From contig NZ_CP014674.1 of NCBI RefSeq assembly GCF_001787335.1, forward strand, positions 186,001 to 250,000: a stretch of DNA of 64,000 nt. The letters are read 5' to 3'. The notes under the pieces were generated by a model. The model worked only from the letters and a program-made list of their open reading frames with translations. It was not told the DNA's origin and ran no database searches. Below are positions 16,028-26,317 of the stretch, one piece after another (the stretch's first letter is position 1; every line of letters begins with the position of its first letter). Both the position numbers and the translations under genes were made by a program. The DNA is from Kozakia baliensis (lineage in GTDB: Bacteria > Pseudomonadota > Alphaproteobacteria > Acetobacterales > Acetobacteraceae).

Positions 16028-17610
16028 GCGATGCGGCCAGCGCAAACCATGACCAAGACAACTGGAAGCCGAAGGCCAATCCGTGGCTGATCGCGGTGGT
16101 GGTGACGCTGGGCGCGTTCATGGAGGTGCTCGACACCACCATCATTAACGTGGCGTTGCCGCATATCTCCGGCGCGCTCGGCAGCAGCTATGACGACGCC
16201 ACCTGGGCGTTGACGTCCTATCTCGTCGCAAACGGCATCGTCCTGACCATCTCAAGCTGGTTGGGCAAACTGTTCGGGCGCAAGCGCTACTTCCTGATCT
16301 GCATCGCGATGTTCACTGTCTCGTCGTTCCTTTGCGGACTTTCGACGAGCCTGCCGATGCTGATCGTCTTTCGTCTGATGCAGGGCTTTTTCGGCGGCGG
16401 GCTTCAGCCGAACCAGCAATCCATCATTCTCGATACCTTCCCGCCGGAAAAACGCGGCGCCGCGTTCGGCCTCACGGCCATCGCCACCATTGTCGCGCCG
16501 ATTCTCGGGCCGCTGCTCGGCGGCTATCTGGTGGACAATTATTCCTGGCGTTGGATTTTCTACGTCAATGTTCCCTTTGGCCTGCTGACGCTATTCGGCG
16601 TGTCCGTCCTGGTGGAAGATCCGCCATGGGAGCGTCAGAAGCGCGAAAAGGTCGATGTGGTCGGTATCGCGCTGATTTCCCTCGGCCTCGGCTGCCTGGA
16701 AGTGATGTGCGATCGTGGCGAGGATGACGATTGGTTCGGTTCTCCGTTCATCGTGTGGATGGCGGTTCTGGGCGTCGCCGGTACGGTCGGCGCGGTGATC
16801 TGGCTGCTGAAAGCCAAGAACCCGCTGCTCAATCTCGCGATTTTCAAAGACCGTAATTTCGCCGTCGGGACGTTCCTGATGGCAATGGTTGGTGCGTTGC
16901 TCTACGCCTCGGCGATTATCGTGCCGCAATTCGCGCAGCAGGTTTTGGGTTACACCGCGACGGTTTCCGGGCGCGTGCTGGCGCCGGGCGGTGCCGTGAT
17001 CATCTGCCTGATTCCGATCGTCGGGCGAATGATGGGCTTCATTCAGGTGCGCAATCTGATCGCCTTCGGTTTCTTCATCATGGGGTTTGCGATGTTCTTC
17101 TCGGCCCATCTGGTGCCGACGACGAATTACGGCCATCTGGTGGAATATCGTATCTTCCAGACGGCGGCTCTCGCGTTCCTGTTCGTGCCGATTTCGACCG
17201 TCGCTTATTCGACGCTTCCGCGCGAACTGAATTCCGATGCGTCATCCATGTTCAGTATGTCGCGCAACTATGTGGGATCGCTGGCGATCTCGCTGGCCAC
17301 GTCCGCGATCACGGAGACGCAGCAGAAGCGCCAGAATTACATCGCGCATTGGATGTCGCCTTATCACGACAATTATCAGCAATATCTGAGCACCGTGAAG
17401 CAGACGGCCATGAATTACGGCATGACGTCTTCCGCCGCTCAGCAATATGCGACTTATAACCTGTATCAGACCTTCCGCCAGCAGATCGCCATGCTGGCCT
17501 ATAACCAAACCTTCATGGAAATCGGTATCATTGCGTTCTGCACGGTGCCGTTCTGCTTCCTCCTTTCCCCGACCGCCAAAAAAGGCGGCAATGAAGGCGG
17601 GGCGCATTAA
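16024..17610 (+). CDS. emrB: DHA2-family MFS multidrug efflux permease (EmrB type)
   Basis: The 528-residue inner-membrane protein has the 14-helix DHA2 layout. The first helix carries EVLDTTIINVALPHISG, followed by the motif-A loop LGKLFGRKRYF, and motif C lies around VAPILGPLLGGYLVDN. It should exchange protons for exported compounds and work with the adaptor upstream and the outer-membrane channel downstream. Start and stop both overlap neighbouring genes (ATGA and TAATG), so the three products are probably made in fixed ratio. Confidence 0.93.
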   Translation: MSDAASANHDQDNWKPKANPWLIAVVVTLGAFMEVLDTTIINVALPHISGALGSSYDDATWALTSYLVANGIVLTISSWLGKLFGRKRYFLICIAMFTVSSFLCGLSTSLPMLIVFRLMQGFFGGGLQPNQQSIILDTFPPEKRGAAFGLTAIATIVAPILGPLLGGYLVDNYSWRWIFYVNVPFGLLTLFGVSVLVEDPPWERQKREKVDVVGIALISLGLGCLEVMCDRGEDDDWFGSPFIVWMAVLGVAGTVGAVIWLLKAKNPLLNLAIFKDRNFAVGTFLMAMVGALLYASAIIVPQFAQQVLGYTATVSGRVLAPGGAVIICLIPIVGRMMGFIQVRNLIAFGFFIMGFAMFFSAHLVPTTNYGHLVEYRIFQTAALAFLFVPISTVAYSTLPRELNSDASSMFSMSRNYVGSLAISLATSAITETQQKRQNYIAHWMSPYHDNYQQYLSTVKQTAMNYGMTSSAAQQYATYNLYQTFRQQIAMLAYNQTFMEIGIIAFCTVPFCFLLSPTAKKGGNEGGAH

Positions 17611-19229
17611 TGAAATCACCTTTCAAGTCTCGGAGCCAAGCCTTGAGTGCAGGCAATTCCTTCCGCGCCCTGATGCTTGGCGGCGCGTCCCTCGTTCTCG
17701 CTTCCAGCCTGTCCGGTTGTGTCGGCCCCAACTACCGCAAGCCGGATTTGTGGACGCCGAAGCAATATGACATGCATGCCGATTTGAAGCGCGGCGGCAG
17801 CCAGACCACGCCGGATGCGCCGGACCCGTCATGGTGGAATGCTTTCCACGATCCGGAACTGACGTCTCTGGAAACGCGCCTAGCCAGCCAAAATCTCGAC
17901 ATCCGTCGTGCGACCGCGCAACTGGCGGAAAGCCGCGCGCAGTTGATGATGGCCGGAGCCGAGCGCTTTCCTGGGCTGAGCGCTTCGGGTTCCTATTCGC
18001 GTGCGCAGTATAGTTCGAAGGAACTGCAATATATCTTGCATCGTGTCGGGCGTGAGGTCGGCCAACGCGCCAACAATCCGCAACTCGGCGATATTCTGAG
18101 CACCGAGGGTGGCCGCCAGACCATTCCATTGTTCAACCAATGGAAATCCTCGATCGACGCGCAATATGAAGTCGATATCTGGGGCCGTGTGGCGCGCCAG
18201 TATGAAGCCGCCAAGGCCGACTTGCAGGCGACGGATGAAGAGCGCCGTGGTGTTCTGATCGGCCAGCAGGCCGAGATGGCGAACGATTATCTGACGTTGC
18301 GCGGTTTGCAGGAACAATTGCGCATCACCCAGGCCAACCGTCAGACGCAGGCCGATACGTTGGCGCTCGCACAGGAACGCCAGCGCAACGGTATGGTGAC
18401 GGAACTGGATGTCACCAGCGCGCAGGGGCAACTCGATACGACGGTCGCGCAGATCGCGCAGTTGGAGCAGCGGGTCGCCCAGCAGATCAACGCCATCAAT
18501 CTGTTGCTCGGTGCGCCGCCGGGCACGCTGAACGACGAATTGACGAAAACCGCGGCAATTCCCGTCGTGCCGCCAAGCATCCCGGTGGGTGTGCCCTCCG
18601 AACTGGCGCATCGCCGCCCCGATATTCGTCAGGCGGAGGCGGAACTGCATGCGGCGGTCGCCAATGTGGCCGAAGCGGAAGCGGAGTTTTATCCGAAGAT
18701 CACCATCAATGCGGATTTCGGGTTCCAATCCCTCTCGATCCGCGATTTGGGCTTCTGGAACGCGCGCGCCTGGAATGTTGGGCCGTCGATTTCCTTGCCC
18801 ATCTTCCAGGGTGGACGTTTGCGCGGCCAGTTAATGCTCAATCGCTACGCGGAAAAGGCGGCGGCGGTGAATTATCAGAAAACCGTGCTCAGTGCTTGGC
18901 GTGATGTCGATAACGCATTGATTGCCTATCGTGACGAACAAAATCGCCGTGATGGGCTGAGCGGTGCGGTCGCCGCCAGCCAGCAAGCGCTGCATCTGGC
19001 GCAAGACCAGTATCGTCATGGGTTGACGACTTATCTCAATGTTTTGTCGGCGCAGGGCAATCTGCTTTCGGCGCAGATGCAGTTGGCGGACAGCACCACC
19101 ACTATCGCGGACGATCTCGCGAAGCTCTATAATGCGTTGGGCGGCGGTTGGGAGACTCTTCTGCCGGAAGATAAGCCGGAACGGGCGACCGCGCAGCAAC
19201 TTGGCGGCGATGCGCCAAGAAAAACCTGA
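17610..19229 (+). CDS. Outer-membrane efflux lipoprotein, NodT/TolC family
   Basis: The 539-residue product has a lipoprotein signal peptide with lipobox LSGC near residue 37, followed by GPNYRKP, the typical mature start of NodT-family channels. Two outer-membrane efflux repeats follow, each with long alpha-helical hairpins rich in Gln and Ala. It would form the trimeric exit duct of the EmrAB-type pump encoded upstream, whose stop codon shares a base with this ATG. No hairpin terminator was seen in the 113 bases before zwf. Confidence 0.92.
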   Translation: MKSPFKSRSQALSAGNSFRALMLGGASLVLASSLSGCVGPNYRKPDLWTPKQYDMHADLKRGGSQTTPDAPDPSWWNAFHDPELTSLETRLASQNLDIRRATAQLAESRAQLMMAGAERFPGLSASGSYSRAQYSSKELQYILHRVGREVGQRANNPQLGDILSTEGGRQTIPLFNQWKSSIDAQYEVDIWGRVARQYEAAKADLQATDEERRGVLIGQQAEMANDYLTLRGLQEQLRITQANRQTQADTLALAQERQRNGMVTELDVTSAQGQLDTTVAQIAQLEQRVAQQINAINLLLGAPPGTLNDELTKTAAIPVVPPSIPVGVPSELAHRRPDIRQAEAELHAAVANVAEAEAEFYPKITINADFGFQSLSIRDLGFWNARAWNVGPSISLPIFQGGRLRGQLMLNRYAEKAAAVNYQKTVLSAWRDVDNALIAYRDEQNRRDGLSGAVAASQQALHLAQDQYRHGLTTYLNVLSAQGNLLSAQMQLADSTTTIADDLAKLYNALGGGWETLLPEDKPERATAQQLGGDAPRKT

Positions 19230-19342
19230 AACATTTATGAAACATCAAATTGTCGTTGATGATGAGAAAAGCACTGAGAGCAAGTTAGAACTATAAGATA
19301 GAGTCGATTACTACGCGATAAAGCGCGGACACGGAGAAGTCG

Positions 19343-20881
19343 ATGCAGCAGATGGCGACCCAACAGCGTGATGTGCTGAGTTCCAAGGAACCGCCTTCTG
19401 CGTGTACGTTGGTCATATTCGGCGCGAATGGCGATCTGACGAAGCGCCTTTTGATACCATCGCTCTACGACCTTGCCGCGGCGGATGCTTTATCGAATGA
19501 TTTCAGCATCCTCGCGATCGATCGCGTTCAGGCGACGGGTGAAAGCTGGGCAAGGGGCTTGCGCGAGACGATCGAGTCTTTCGCAAAGGACCCGACAGCG
19601 GAGTTCTCCGCAGCAGAGTTGAACGATACCGCCTGGAACAGCGTGGTGAAGACGGCTGATTATATATCCGGCGATTTTACGCAGCCGGAATTGTTCCAAA
19701 ATCTGCATGGTCGTCTCGGCACGAAAAATGTGATCTTTTATTTTGCCGTCCCTGCCGGGTTATTTGCTGTTATTGCGAAAAACCTGGGAGATGCGGGTTT
19801 ATTAAAGGAAGACGAAGGGTTCTATCGCCGTTTGATCGTCGAGAAACCGTTCGGCCATGATTTGGCCACGGCGCGTCAACTCGATGTGGACTTGCTGAAG
19901 CAGGCCGACGAATCCCAGATTTATCGCATCGATCATTTCCTCGGCAAGGAAGTGGTGCAAAGCATCATGGCGATGCGTTTCGCCAACTCGTTATTCGAGC
20001 CAATATGGCGACGCGAATATATCGACCATATCGAGATCACTGCGGCGGAAACCATCGGGGTCGAGAAGCGCGGCAAATTCTATGAGCCGACCGGCGCACT
20101 GCGCGATATGGTGCCCAACCATCTCTTTACGCTGCTTTGCATGGTGGCGATGGAGCCGCCGATCAATTTATCGGCCAAAGCCGTGCGTGACGAAAAGACG
20201 AAACTGCTTCAGGCCATTCGCCCGCTGAAGCCGGCAGATTACGTGCGCGCGCAATATGGCGCTGGGCAGATCAACGGTCAGGACGTGCCGGCTTATCGGA
20301 ACGAACCCGATGTTTCGCCGGAAAGCCGGACCGAGACTTACAGCGCGATGCGTCTTTACATCGACAACTGGCGTTGGGGTGGCGTGCCGTTTTATCTGCG
20401 CACCGGAAAGCGCATGAAGGGGCGCTCGACCGAAGTGGCGATTTTTCTCAAACGCGCGCCTTATAATCTTTTCGACCGCTCGGAAGATATGTCCGGCCTT
20501 GCGAACATAATCCGCCTTCGTCTGGATCCGCTGCACGATATCGAGATGAGTTTCGATGTGAAGAAACCGGGAACGGGCGAAATCTTGACGCTCGTGCAAA
20601 GTGTTTTTTCCTATGACGAATTTTTCGGCAAAGAAACGAACGTCGGCTACGAAGCCCTGCTTTATGATTGTATGAAGGGCGATCAGATGCTGTTTCAGAG
20701 TGCGGAAGCAATCGAAGCGGCATGGGCGGCGGTGGAAGCGATCAACCGCCCGGCGGAGACCGACCTGCCTGTCTATGCGGCAGGTTCGGAAGGCCCCAAG
20801 GAGGCGGACGCCTTGTTGGCCGAAAACGGCCACAAATGGCTACCCGTCACCGCCGAGACGATTTTTTCAAAAACGCCCTAA
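19343..20881 (+). CDS. zwf: Glucose-6-phosphate 1-dehydrogenase
   Basis: The 512-residue enzyme oxidises glucose-6-phosphate to 6-phosphogluconolactone, feeding the pentose phosphate pathway that dominates sugar metabolism in acetic acid bacteria. The NAD(P)-binding motif FGANGDLTKRLL lies near residue 24, and the active-site signature RIDHFLGKE near 200. GGAGAAG precedes the ATG. It is followed after 29 bases by a GH15 gene, so the two are probably cotranscribed. Confidence 0.96.
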   Translation: MQQMATQQRDVLSSKEPPSACTLVIFGANGDLTKRLLIPSLYDLAAADALSNDFSILAIDRVQATGESWARGLRETIESFAKDPTAEFSAAELNDTAWNSVVKTADYISGDFTQPELFQNLHGRLGTKNVIFYFAVPAGLFAVIAKNLGDAGLLKEDEGFYRRLIVEKPFGHDLATARQLDVDLLKQADESQIYRIDHFLGKEVVQSIMAMRFANSLFEPIWRREYIDHIEITAAETIGVEKRGKFYEPTGALRDMVPNHLFTLLCMVAMEPPINLSAKAVRDEKTKLLQAIRPLKPADYVRAQYGAGQINGQDVPAYRNEPDVSPESRTETYSAMRLYIDNWRWGGVPFYLRTGKRMKGRSTEVAIFLKRAPYNLFDRSEDMSGLANIIRLRLDPLHDIEMSFDVKKPGTGEILTLVQSVFSYDEFFGKETNVGYEALLYDCMKGDQMLFQSAEAIEAAWAAVEAINRPAETDLPVYAAGSEGPKEADALLAENGHKWLPVTAETIFSKTP

Positions 20882-20910
20882 ACAATATAATATCGCTTCG
20901 GAGCGAAAAG

Positions 20911-22725
20911 ATGAAAATGGCCATCGAGAACCATGCGGTGATCGGCGATTTGCGTACGACTGCGCTTGTCGCGTTGAACGGCTCTATTGATTTCATGTGC
21001 TGGCCGCGCTTCGACAGCCCCAGCATTTTCGCGTCATTGCTGGAAGAGAGTGCCGGCGTCTTCGAGCTTTCTCCGGTATTGGATGGTGGGCGGCATACGC
21101 AATTCTATGTGCCGGACACCAATATTTTGCTGACGCGCACCTTATCGCATAGCGGTGTCAGTGAGATTTCCGATTTCATGACCCTAGCGCCGGATTATCC
21201 CGAGCAACGGCTGGTGCGGCGCGTGAAGGCGGTCCGTGGGGCTATTCGCTTCCGTATTCGTTGTGCGCCGCGCTTCGATTATGCGCGCATCACGCACGAG
21301 GCTTACGCGCTGGTGGATAATATCGTGATGTTCCAGCCTGCGGGTTCGGCGCATCCGGCTTTGCGTTTATGTTCCAGTATTCCGCTCAAAGTCGTCGATG
21401 GGGAAGCAGTCGCGGAATTTACGCTCAACATCAACGAAACGGCGACCTTTACGCTCGATAGCGTGCCTAATACCGATAATATCTGCCTGGAAGAACGCTG
21501 GACGGCGGATGCGTTCAAGGCCACGGCGATTTATTGGCGCGACTGGGTCGCCCGTTCCACCTATCACGGACGCTGGCACGATCAGATCACTCGTTCCACC
21601 TTAGCGTTGAAATTGCTCACCTCCTCGGAATTTGGCTCCATGATCGCAGCGGCGACGTTCGGTCTGCCGGAAGATCCGGGTGGCGTGCGGAACTGGGATT
21701 ATCGCTATTGCTGGATCCGTGATGCTTCGTTCATGGTGTATGCGTTTATGAAGACGGGACACACGGAGGAGGCCACAGCCTTTATCCGCTGGCTCCATGA
21801 CAGGCGAATGGAGGCACAGCCGGGCGAAGCGCGTTTGCGTGTGCTCTATGGCATCGATGGGCGAAAAATCACCACCGAGACGGAATTGCTGCATTTTTCG
21901 GGCTACCGAGACTCCCGGCCCGTGCGGATCGGCAACGCGGCGGAAGATCAGCTTCAACTCGATATTATCGGGGAGGTCATGGACGCCATCTACCACGCCG
22001 ATCGCCACTGCGAGCGGCTGAGTTGGGAGGCTTGGCGTTCCGTGGCCGACGGCATGGATTGGCTGTGTACGAACTGGAACATGCCGGACGAAAGCATTTG
22101 GGAAGTGCGCGGCGGACGGCGGCATTTCTTGTTTTCCCGCGTTATGTGCTGGGTGGCGCTCGACCGTGCGATCCGCCTTTCGGAAGAACGTGCACTGCCG
22201 GGGCGCACGGCTGTATGGGTACGCGAACGCAACGCGATTTATCAGGATATTCAGGAGAATTTCTGGAGTGAGCAGCTTCAGAGCTACGTGCAATATCGGA
22301 AAGGCGATACGATCGACGCGTCTTGCCTGCTGATGCCACTGATGGGGTTCATTGGCGATCAAGATCCGAGATGGCAATCCACGCTTAAGGCGGTGGGGGA
22401 GCATTTGCTCGATGACAGCCACGTTTATCGTTATCACGTCCGCATAGGCGATAATGAAGATGGTCTGACGGGGCTGGAAGGCACTTTCACCATGTGCTCG
22501 TTCTGGTACATCGAATGTCTGGCGCGTTCGGGCGATCTGTTGATGGCGCGGTTCCTGTTCGAAAAAATGCTTTCTTACGCCAACCATGTCGGATTGTTTT
22601 CAGAAGAAATCGGCCCGGCAGGGGAACATTTGGGTAATTTCCCGCAGGCTTTCACGCACTTGGCGCTTATTCGCGCAGGACAGTATTTAGATTTGGCATT
22701 ATCGCGCGAAGATAAACGCAACTAA
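20911..22725 (+). CDS. Glycoside hydrolase family 15 protein (glucoamylase/trehalase-like)
   Basis: The 604-residue protein has the two-domain GH15 layout: an N-terminal beta domain (AVIGDLRTTALVALNGSID, MCWPRFDSPSIFASLL) and an (alpha/alpha)6 barrel with VRNWDYRYCWIRDASF. Near the C-terminus GLFSEEIGP carries the second catalytic glutamate, followed by GNFPQAFTHLAL. No signal peptide is seen, so it is probably cytoplasmic and could act on trehalose or maltodextrins. The ATG at 20911 has GGAG upstream; the frame open further 5' lies in zwf. The stop codon is part of a Fur-like box. A second, frameshifted paralogue is at 52181. Confidence 0.9.
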   Translation: MKMAIENHAVIGDLRTTALVALNGSIDFMCWPRFDSPSIFASLLEESAGVFELSPVLDGGRHTQFYVPDTNILLTRTLSHSGVSEISDFMTLAPDYPEQRLVRRVKAVRGAIRFRIRCAPRFDYARITHEAYALVDNIVMFQPAGSAHPALRLCSSIPLKVVDGEAVAEFTLNINETATFTLDSVPNTDNICLEERWTADAFKATAIYWRDWVARSTYHGRWHDQITRSTLALKLLTSSEFGSMIAAATFGLPEDPGGVRNWDYRYCWIRDASFMVYAFMKTGHTEEATAFIRWLHDRRMEAQPGEARLRVLYGIDGRKITTETELLHFSGYRDSRPVRIGNAAEDQLQLDIIGEVMDAIYHADRHCERLSWEAWRSVADGMDWLCTNWNMPDESIWEVRGGRRHFLFSRVMCWVALDRAIRLSEERALPGRTAVWVRERNAIYQDIQENFWSEQLQSYVQYRKGDTIDASCLLMPLMGFIGDQDPRWQSTLKAVGEHLLDDSHVYRYHVRIGDNEDGLTGLEGTFTMCSFWYIECLARSGDLLMARFLFEKMLSYANHVGLFSEEIGPAGEHLGNFPQAFTHLALIRAGQYLDLALSREDKRN

Positions 22726-22737
22726 TAATCATTATCA
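22723..22737 (+). promoter_or_regulatory. Candidate Fur box upstream of the nuo operon
   Basis: TAATAATCATTATCA matches the 7-1-7 Fur consensus (TGATAAT-n-ATTATCA) at 13 of 14 positions. It begins in the stop codon of the GH15 gene and lies about 210 bases before nuoA, in an AT-rich leader. That the operon is under iron control is an inference from the site and its position. Confidence 0.55.
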
Positions 22738-22829
22738 ATAATACCAGAATTAGGACGAAACTATTTCCAATTCATCACGGCTGTGTGCGCTCTCGGTCAG
22801 GTGATGACTGTCTTTTAACGTGGAGTGTT

Positions 22830-22883
22830 ATGAGCGGGGCGAGAAATCATTCTCTTAACCAAAGACTTGAGCGCATTTCATAA
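22830..22883 (+). CDS. Possible 17-residue leader ORF before nuoA
   Basis: An ATG at 22830 with GGAG four bases upstream opens a 17-codon frame (MSGARNHSLNQRLERIS) ending in TAA about 60 bases before nuoA. Nothing in the peptide is recognised. It could be a leader peptide or chance; only the ribosome site and position argue for it. Confidence 0.2.
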   Translation: MSGARNHSLNQRLERIS

Positions 22884-22944
22884 CAAAACGAGTCGCTCTT
22901 GCGCTGTGGTTTTCGAGCCCTTTTGCAAATAGGTGGTCGCGCCA

Positions 22945-23400
22945 GTGTCTCAGTTTGTTACGGATCATGCGCTAGCGATCTATATTATCTTCACGGCCGT
23001 TTTTCTGTGTATCGTCGTCGCTCTCTCCGCTGCCTTAGGCCCACGGCGCGTCGGAGAGAAGCGGGGGCGGTCCATGAGCCTGCCTTACGAGTCAGGCATC
23101 ATGCAGACCGGTTCGGCCCGTATCCGGTTGCCGGTGCAATATTATCTGCTCGCCGTGTTCTTCGTTATTTTCGACGTCGAAAGCGTGTTTCTCTATGCCT
23201 GGGCGACGGTGGCTGTGCGCGCGGGTTGGGCGGCTTATGTATCCGTTCTGAGCTTCGTGGTCTTCCTCGTGATCGCGCTCGTCTATCTCTGGCGGAGCGG
23301 CGCGCTCGAATGGGGTCCGAAACACCGCAGAACTCCCGTTAAAGTCCCGGCGAATTCGCCGGTTGAAATTGTCCAGATCCCCAAGCGTGAGGTCGCATAA
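22945..23400 (+). CDS. nuoA: NADH-quinone oxidoreductase subunit A
   Basis: The 151-residue membrane subunit has three helices and the family segment [20 protein letters not shown] followed by [15 protein letters not shown], whose acidic residues lie at the quinone-module interface. The start is set at GTG 22945, with AGGTGG eight bases upstream; GTG 22933 is in frame but lacks a ribosome site. It is the first gene of the complete nuoA-N operon, two bases before nuoB. Confidence 0.94.
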   Translation: MSQFVTDHALAIYIIFTAVFLCIVVALSAALGPRRVGEKRGRSMSLPYESGIMQTGSARIRLPVQYYLLAVFFVIFDVESVFLYAWATVAVRAGWAAYVSVLSFVVFLVIALVYLWRSGALEWGPKHRRTPVKVPANSPVEIVQIPKREVA

Positions 23401-23402
23401 AC

Positions 23403-24044
23403 ATGACATGGTCTCTTACCTCCGCGGTGGGCGAGCCGCGTTTGCAAAAACCGGAAGAATTGATCGCGCATGAAGATGTGCGGCGTAATCTCGTGGTCGG
23501 GCGGCTTCAGGATTTTATTTCCTGGGGGCAGAAAAACTCGGTGTGGCCGTTCAATTTTGGCCTCTCCTGTTGCTATGTCGAAATGGCGACGGCCTTTACC
23601 AGCCGCTACGATATTGCTCGTTTCGGTTCCGAGGTGTTGCGCGCCACACCGCGCGAGGCCGATCTGATCGTGATCGCGGGCACCGTGTTCCGTAAAATGG
23701 CGCCGATCGTGAAGTATCTCTACGATCAGATGCTGGAACCGCGCTGGGTGATCTCCATGGGGTCCTGCGCCAATTCCGGCGGTATGTATGATATCTACAG
23801 CGTCGTTCAGGGCGTGGACAGCTTCCTGCCGGTCGATGTGTACGTGCCCGGTTGCCCGCCACGCCCGGATGCGCTGCTGGAAGGCTTGATGCTGCTGCAA
23901 GATTCGATCGGCAAGCAGCGTCGCCCCTTGAGTTGGATGGTCGGCGATCAGGGCGTCACCCGCGTTACGCCCGCCAGCATGCGTGACATGAAGCGTGAGG
24001 AACGCCGCAAGGTCACAAATCTCCGCACGCCGGATACGATCTGA
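23403..24044 (+). CDS. nuoB: NADH-quinone oxidoreductase subunit B
   Basis: The 213-residue peripheral-arm subunit holds the terminal [4Fe-4S] cluster N2, which passes electrons to quinone. The four ligands are Cys56 and Cys57 (tandem pair in LSCCYVE), Cys122 (GSCAN) and Cys151 (PGCPPRP). Length is close to E. coli NuoB. The gap to nuoA is two bases and to nuoCD 13 bases. Confidence 0.96.
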   Translation: MTWSLTSAVGEPRLQKPEELIAHEDVRRNLVVGRLQDFISWGQKNSVWPFNFGLSCCYVEMATAFTSRYDIARFGSEVLRATPREADLIVIAGTVFRKMAPIVKYLYDQMLEPRWVISMGSCANSGGMYDIYSVVQGVDSFLPVDVYVPGCPPRPDALLEGLMLLQDSIGKQRRPLSWMVGDQGVTRVTPASMRDMKREERRKVTNLRTPDTI

Positions 24045-24057
24045 GAGCGAGGGCGAT

Positions 24058-25821
24058 ATGAGCGAGGTTTTCGAGCGCAGTCGCGCCGATACGATGGGCG
24101 CCGCCGTGGCCGTGCTGCCGCCGCATATGGTTCTCATGGAAGAAGCCACGCGCGATGGCGTGCCGACCTTCTGGGTCGGGCGCGGCCAAATTCGCCCGGT
24201 GCTTCAAGCTGTCAAATCCGGCGGCACGCTGCGTATGCTGTTCGATCTGACGGCCGTGGACGAACGCCAGCGGGAACACCGCACTGGGCTGCCCGCTTCG
24301 GATTTTACGGTCGTTTATCATGTGAAATCCTTCAATGGCCCTTTGGACGAAGTGCGTCTCAAAGTGCCGTTGAGCGCCGATGATCCGAATATCTCCACCA
24401 TTACCGATATCTGGCCGAACGCGAATTGGCTGGAACGCGAAGCGTGGGATTTGTTCGGCGTGGTGTTCGAAGGCCACCCGCATCTCTCGCGTATCCTGAC
24501 GCCGCCGACTTGGCAAGGCCATCCGCTCCGCAAGGACCATTACGCGCGTGCTACGGAACGGCCGCCCTATACTTTGTCGGAAGATCAAGTGTTCGACGAA
24601 CAGGAAGCGCTACGTTTCGATCCCGAATCATGGGGCATGAAACGCCATTCCGATAATAGCGATTTCATGTTCCTCAATCTCGGTCCGAACCATCCGAGCG
24701 TACACGGCGTGTTTCGCGTCGTGTTGCAGCTTGAGGGCGAGATGATTGTCGATGCGGTGCCGGATATTGGCTTCCATCATCGCGGTGCGGAGAAAATGGG
24801 GGAGCGTCAGTCCTGGCACACCTACATCCCCTATACCGATCGTATCGATTACGTCGGCGGCGTGATGAACAATTTCCCCTATGTGATGGGGGTCGAAAAA
24901 CTGGCGGGCATCACCGTGCCGCCGCGCGCGCAACTGATCCGCATCATGTTGGCGGAGTTTTTCCGTATTTCCAGTCATCTCGTTTTTTACGGAACGATGG
25001 TGCAGGATCTCGGTCAGCTTTCGCCGGTATTCTATATCTTTACCGACCGCGAACGCGTCTTCGAAATCATCGAGAAAATCTGTGGCTTCCGTATGCATCC
25101 CGCGTTCTTCCGCATTGGCGGTGTCGCGATGGATCTGCCGCAGGGCTGGGATGGCGAGGTGCGTGCGTTCCTCGATTATCTGCCCAAACGTCTGGACGAG
25201 TACAACGAACTCGTCATGAAAAACCCCATTTTCAAAGGACGCACGAAAGGTATTGGCGTTTACAATACCGAAGAAGCGATCGAATGGGGGGTCACAGGGC
25301 CGGGCCTACGCGCGACAGGGTTGGAATGGGATTACCGTAAAAAATCCCCTTATTCCGGCTACGATCAGATCGACTTCGATATTCCTACTGCTGTAAACGG
25401 CGACTGTTACGACCGCGCGGCGGTACACATCGAAGAAATCCGCCAGAGCCTGCGGATCATCCGCTATTGCCTCGATAATATGCCGGGCGGCGCCTACAAG
25501 GCCGAACATCCGCTGGCGATGCCGCCGCCGAAGCCGCGCACGATGCATGATATCGAAACGCTGATCCACCATTTCGTCGGCGTCAGTTGGGGGCCGGTCA
25601 TTCCGGTGGGCGAGGCGCGCTGCTGCATCGAGGCCACGAAGGGACTCAACCAGTATTATCTCACGAGCGATGGGGGCACGATGTCGTATCGCACGCGCAT
25701 CCGCACGCCTTCCTTCATTCACTTACAACAGCTTCCTCTGTTGGCGCGTGGCGCATCGATCGCCGATCTGATCGCCATTATCGGAAGCATTGATTTCGTG
25801 ATGGCCGATGTCGACCGCTGA
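24058..25821 (+). CDS. nuoC: NADH-quinone oxidoreductase fused subunit C/D
   Basis: This 587-residue protein fuses NuoC (about 1-180, with [18 protein letters not shown]) to NuoD (about 195-587, with [14 protein letters not shown] and [16 protein letters not shown]). The C-terminus ends [10 protein letters not shown] as in other NuoD proteins. Fusion is usual in E. coli and relatives, while most Alphaproteobacteria keep the genes separate. GAGGG before ATG 24058 fixes the start. The NuoD part lines the quinone pocket with NuoB. The gene overlaps nuoE by 14 bases. Confidence 0.95.
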   Translation: MSEVFERSRADTMGAAVAVLPPHMVLMEEATRDGVPTFWVGRGQIRPVLQAVKSGGTLRMLFDLTAVDERQREHRTGLPASDFTVVYHVKSFNGPLDEVRLKVPLSADDPNISTITDIWPNANWLEREAWDLFGVVFEGHPHLSRILTPPTWQGHPLRKDHYARATERPPYTLSEDQVFDEQEALRFDPESWGMKRHSDNSDFMFLNLGPNHPSVHGVFRVVLQLEGEMIVDAVPDIGFHHRGAEKMGERQSWHTYIPYTDRIDYVGGVMNNFPYVMGVEKLAGITVPPRAQLIRIMLAEFFRISSHLVFYGTMVQDLGQLSPVFYIFTDRERVFEIIEKICGFRMHPAFFRIGGVAMDLPQGWDGEVRAFLDYLPKRLDEYNELVMKNPIFKGRTKGIGVYNTEEAIEWGVTGPGLRATGLEWDYRKKSPYSGYDQIDFDIPTAVNGDCYDRAAVHIEEIRQSLRIIRYCLDNMPGGAYKAEHPLAMPPPKPRTMHDIETLIHHFVGVSWGPVIPVGEARCCIEATKGLNQYYLTSDGGTMSYRTRIRTPSFIHLQQLPLLARGASIADLIAIIGSIDFVMADVDR

Positions 25822-26317
25822 ACTCACGGCGCAGGGCGCCGAACTCCCGCCCGATCTGGTCCAGACCTTTATCGACATGGCGCATCATGAGCACCATGCG
25901 CGCGGGGCGTCCATCGAAGCGTTGCGCCTCGTGCAAGAGCGTTTCGGCTGGATCAGCGATGCTCATCTGGCACATACCGCGCGCATTCTGGGCATGTCCC
26001 AGGCTGATCTGGATGGCATCGCGACCTATTTCAATCTGCTGTTCCGCAAGCCGGTCGGCAAGAAGGTCATCATGCTGTGCGACAGCGTTTCTTGCTACAT
26101 CATGGGGCAGGAGCAGACGCGCGAACGGTTGTGCAAGAAGCTCGGCGTCAAGGTGGGCGAAACCACGCCGGACGGTGAATTCACGCTGCTGCCCATCGTC
26201 TGCCTCGGCCATTGCGATCATGCGCCGGCCATGTTGATCGGCAAAGACCTCTACGGCCCGGTTCGTCCTGAAGATATCGACGCCATCATCGATGAGGCGC
26301 GGGAGAAGACGCAATGA
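25808..26317 (+). CDS. nuoE: NADH-quinone oxidoreductase subunit E
   Basis: The 169-residue thioredoxin-like subunit binds [2Fe-2S] cluster N1a through Cys91, Cys96, Cys132 and Cys136 (LCDSVSC and VCLGHC). It pairs with NuoF in the NADH-oxidising tip. Its ATG lies inside the end of nuoCD and its stop overlaps nuoF in an ATGA, both signs of coupled translation. Confidence 0.95.
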   Translation: MSTAELTAQGAELPPDLVQTFIDMAHHEHHARGASIEALRLVQERFGWISDAHLAHTARILGMSQADLDGIATYFNLLFRKPVGKKVIMLCDSVSCYIMGQEQTRERLCKKLGVKVGETTPDGEFTLLPIVCLGHCDHAPAMLIGKDLYGPVRPEDIDAIIDEAREKTQ

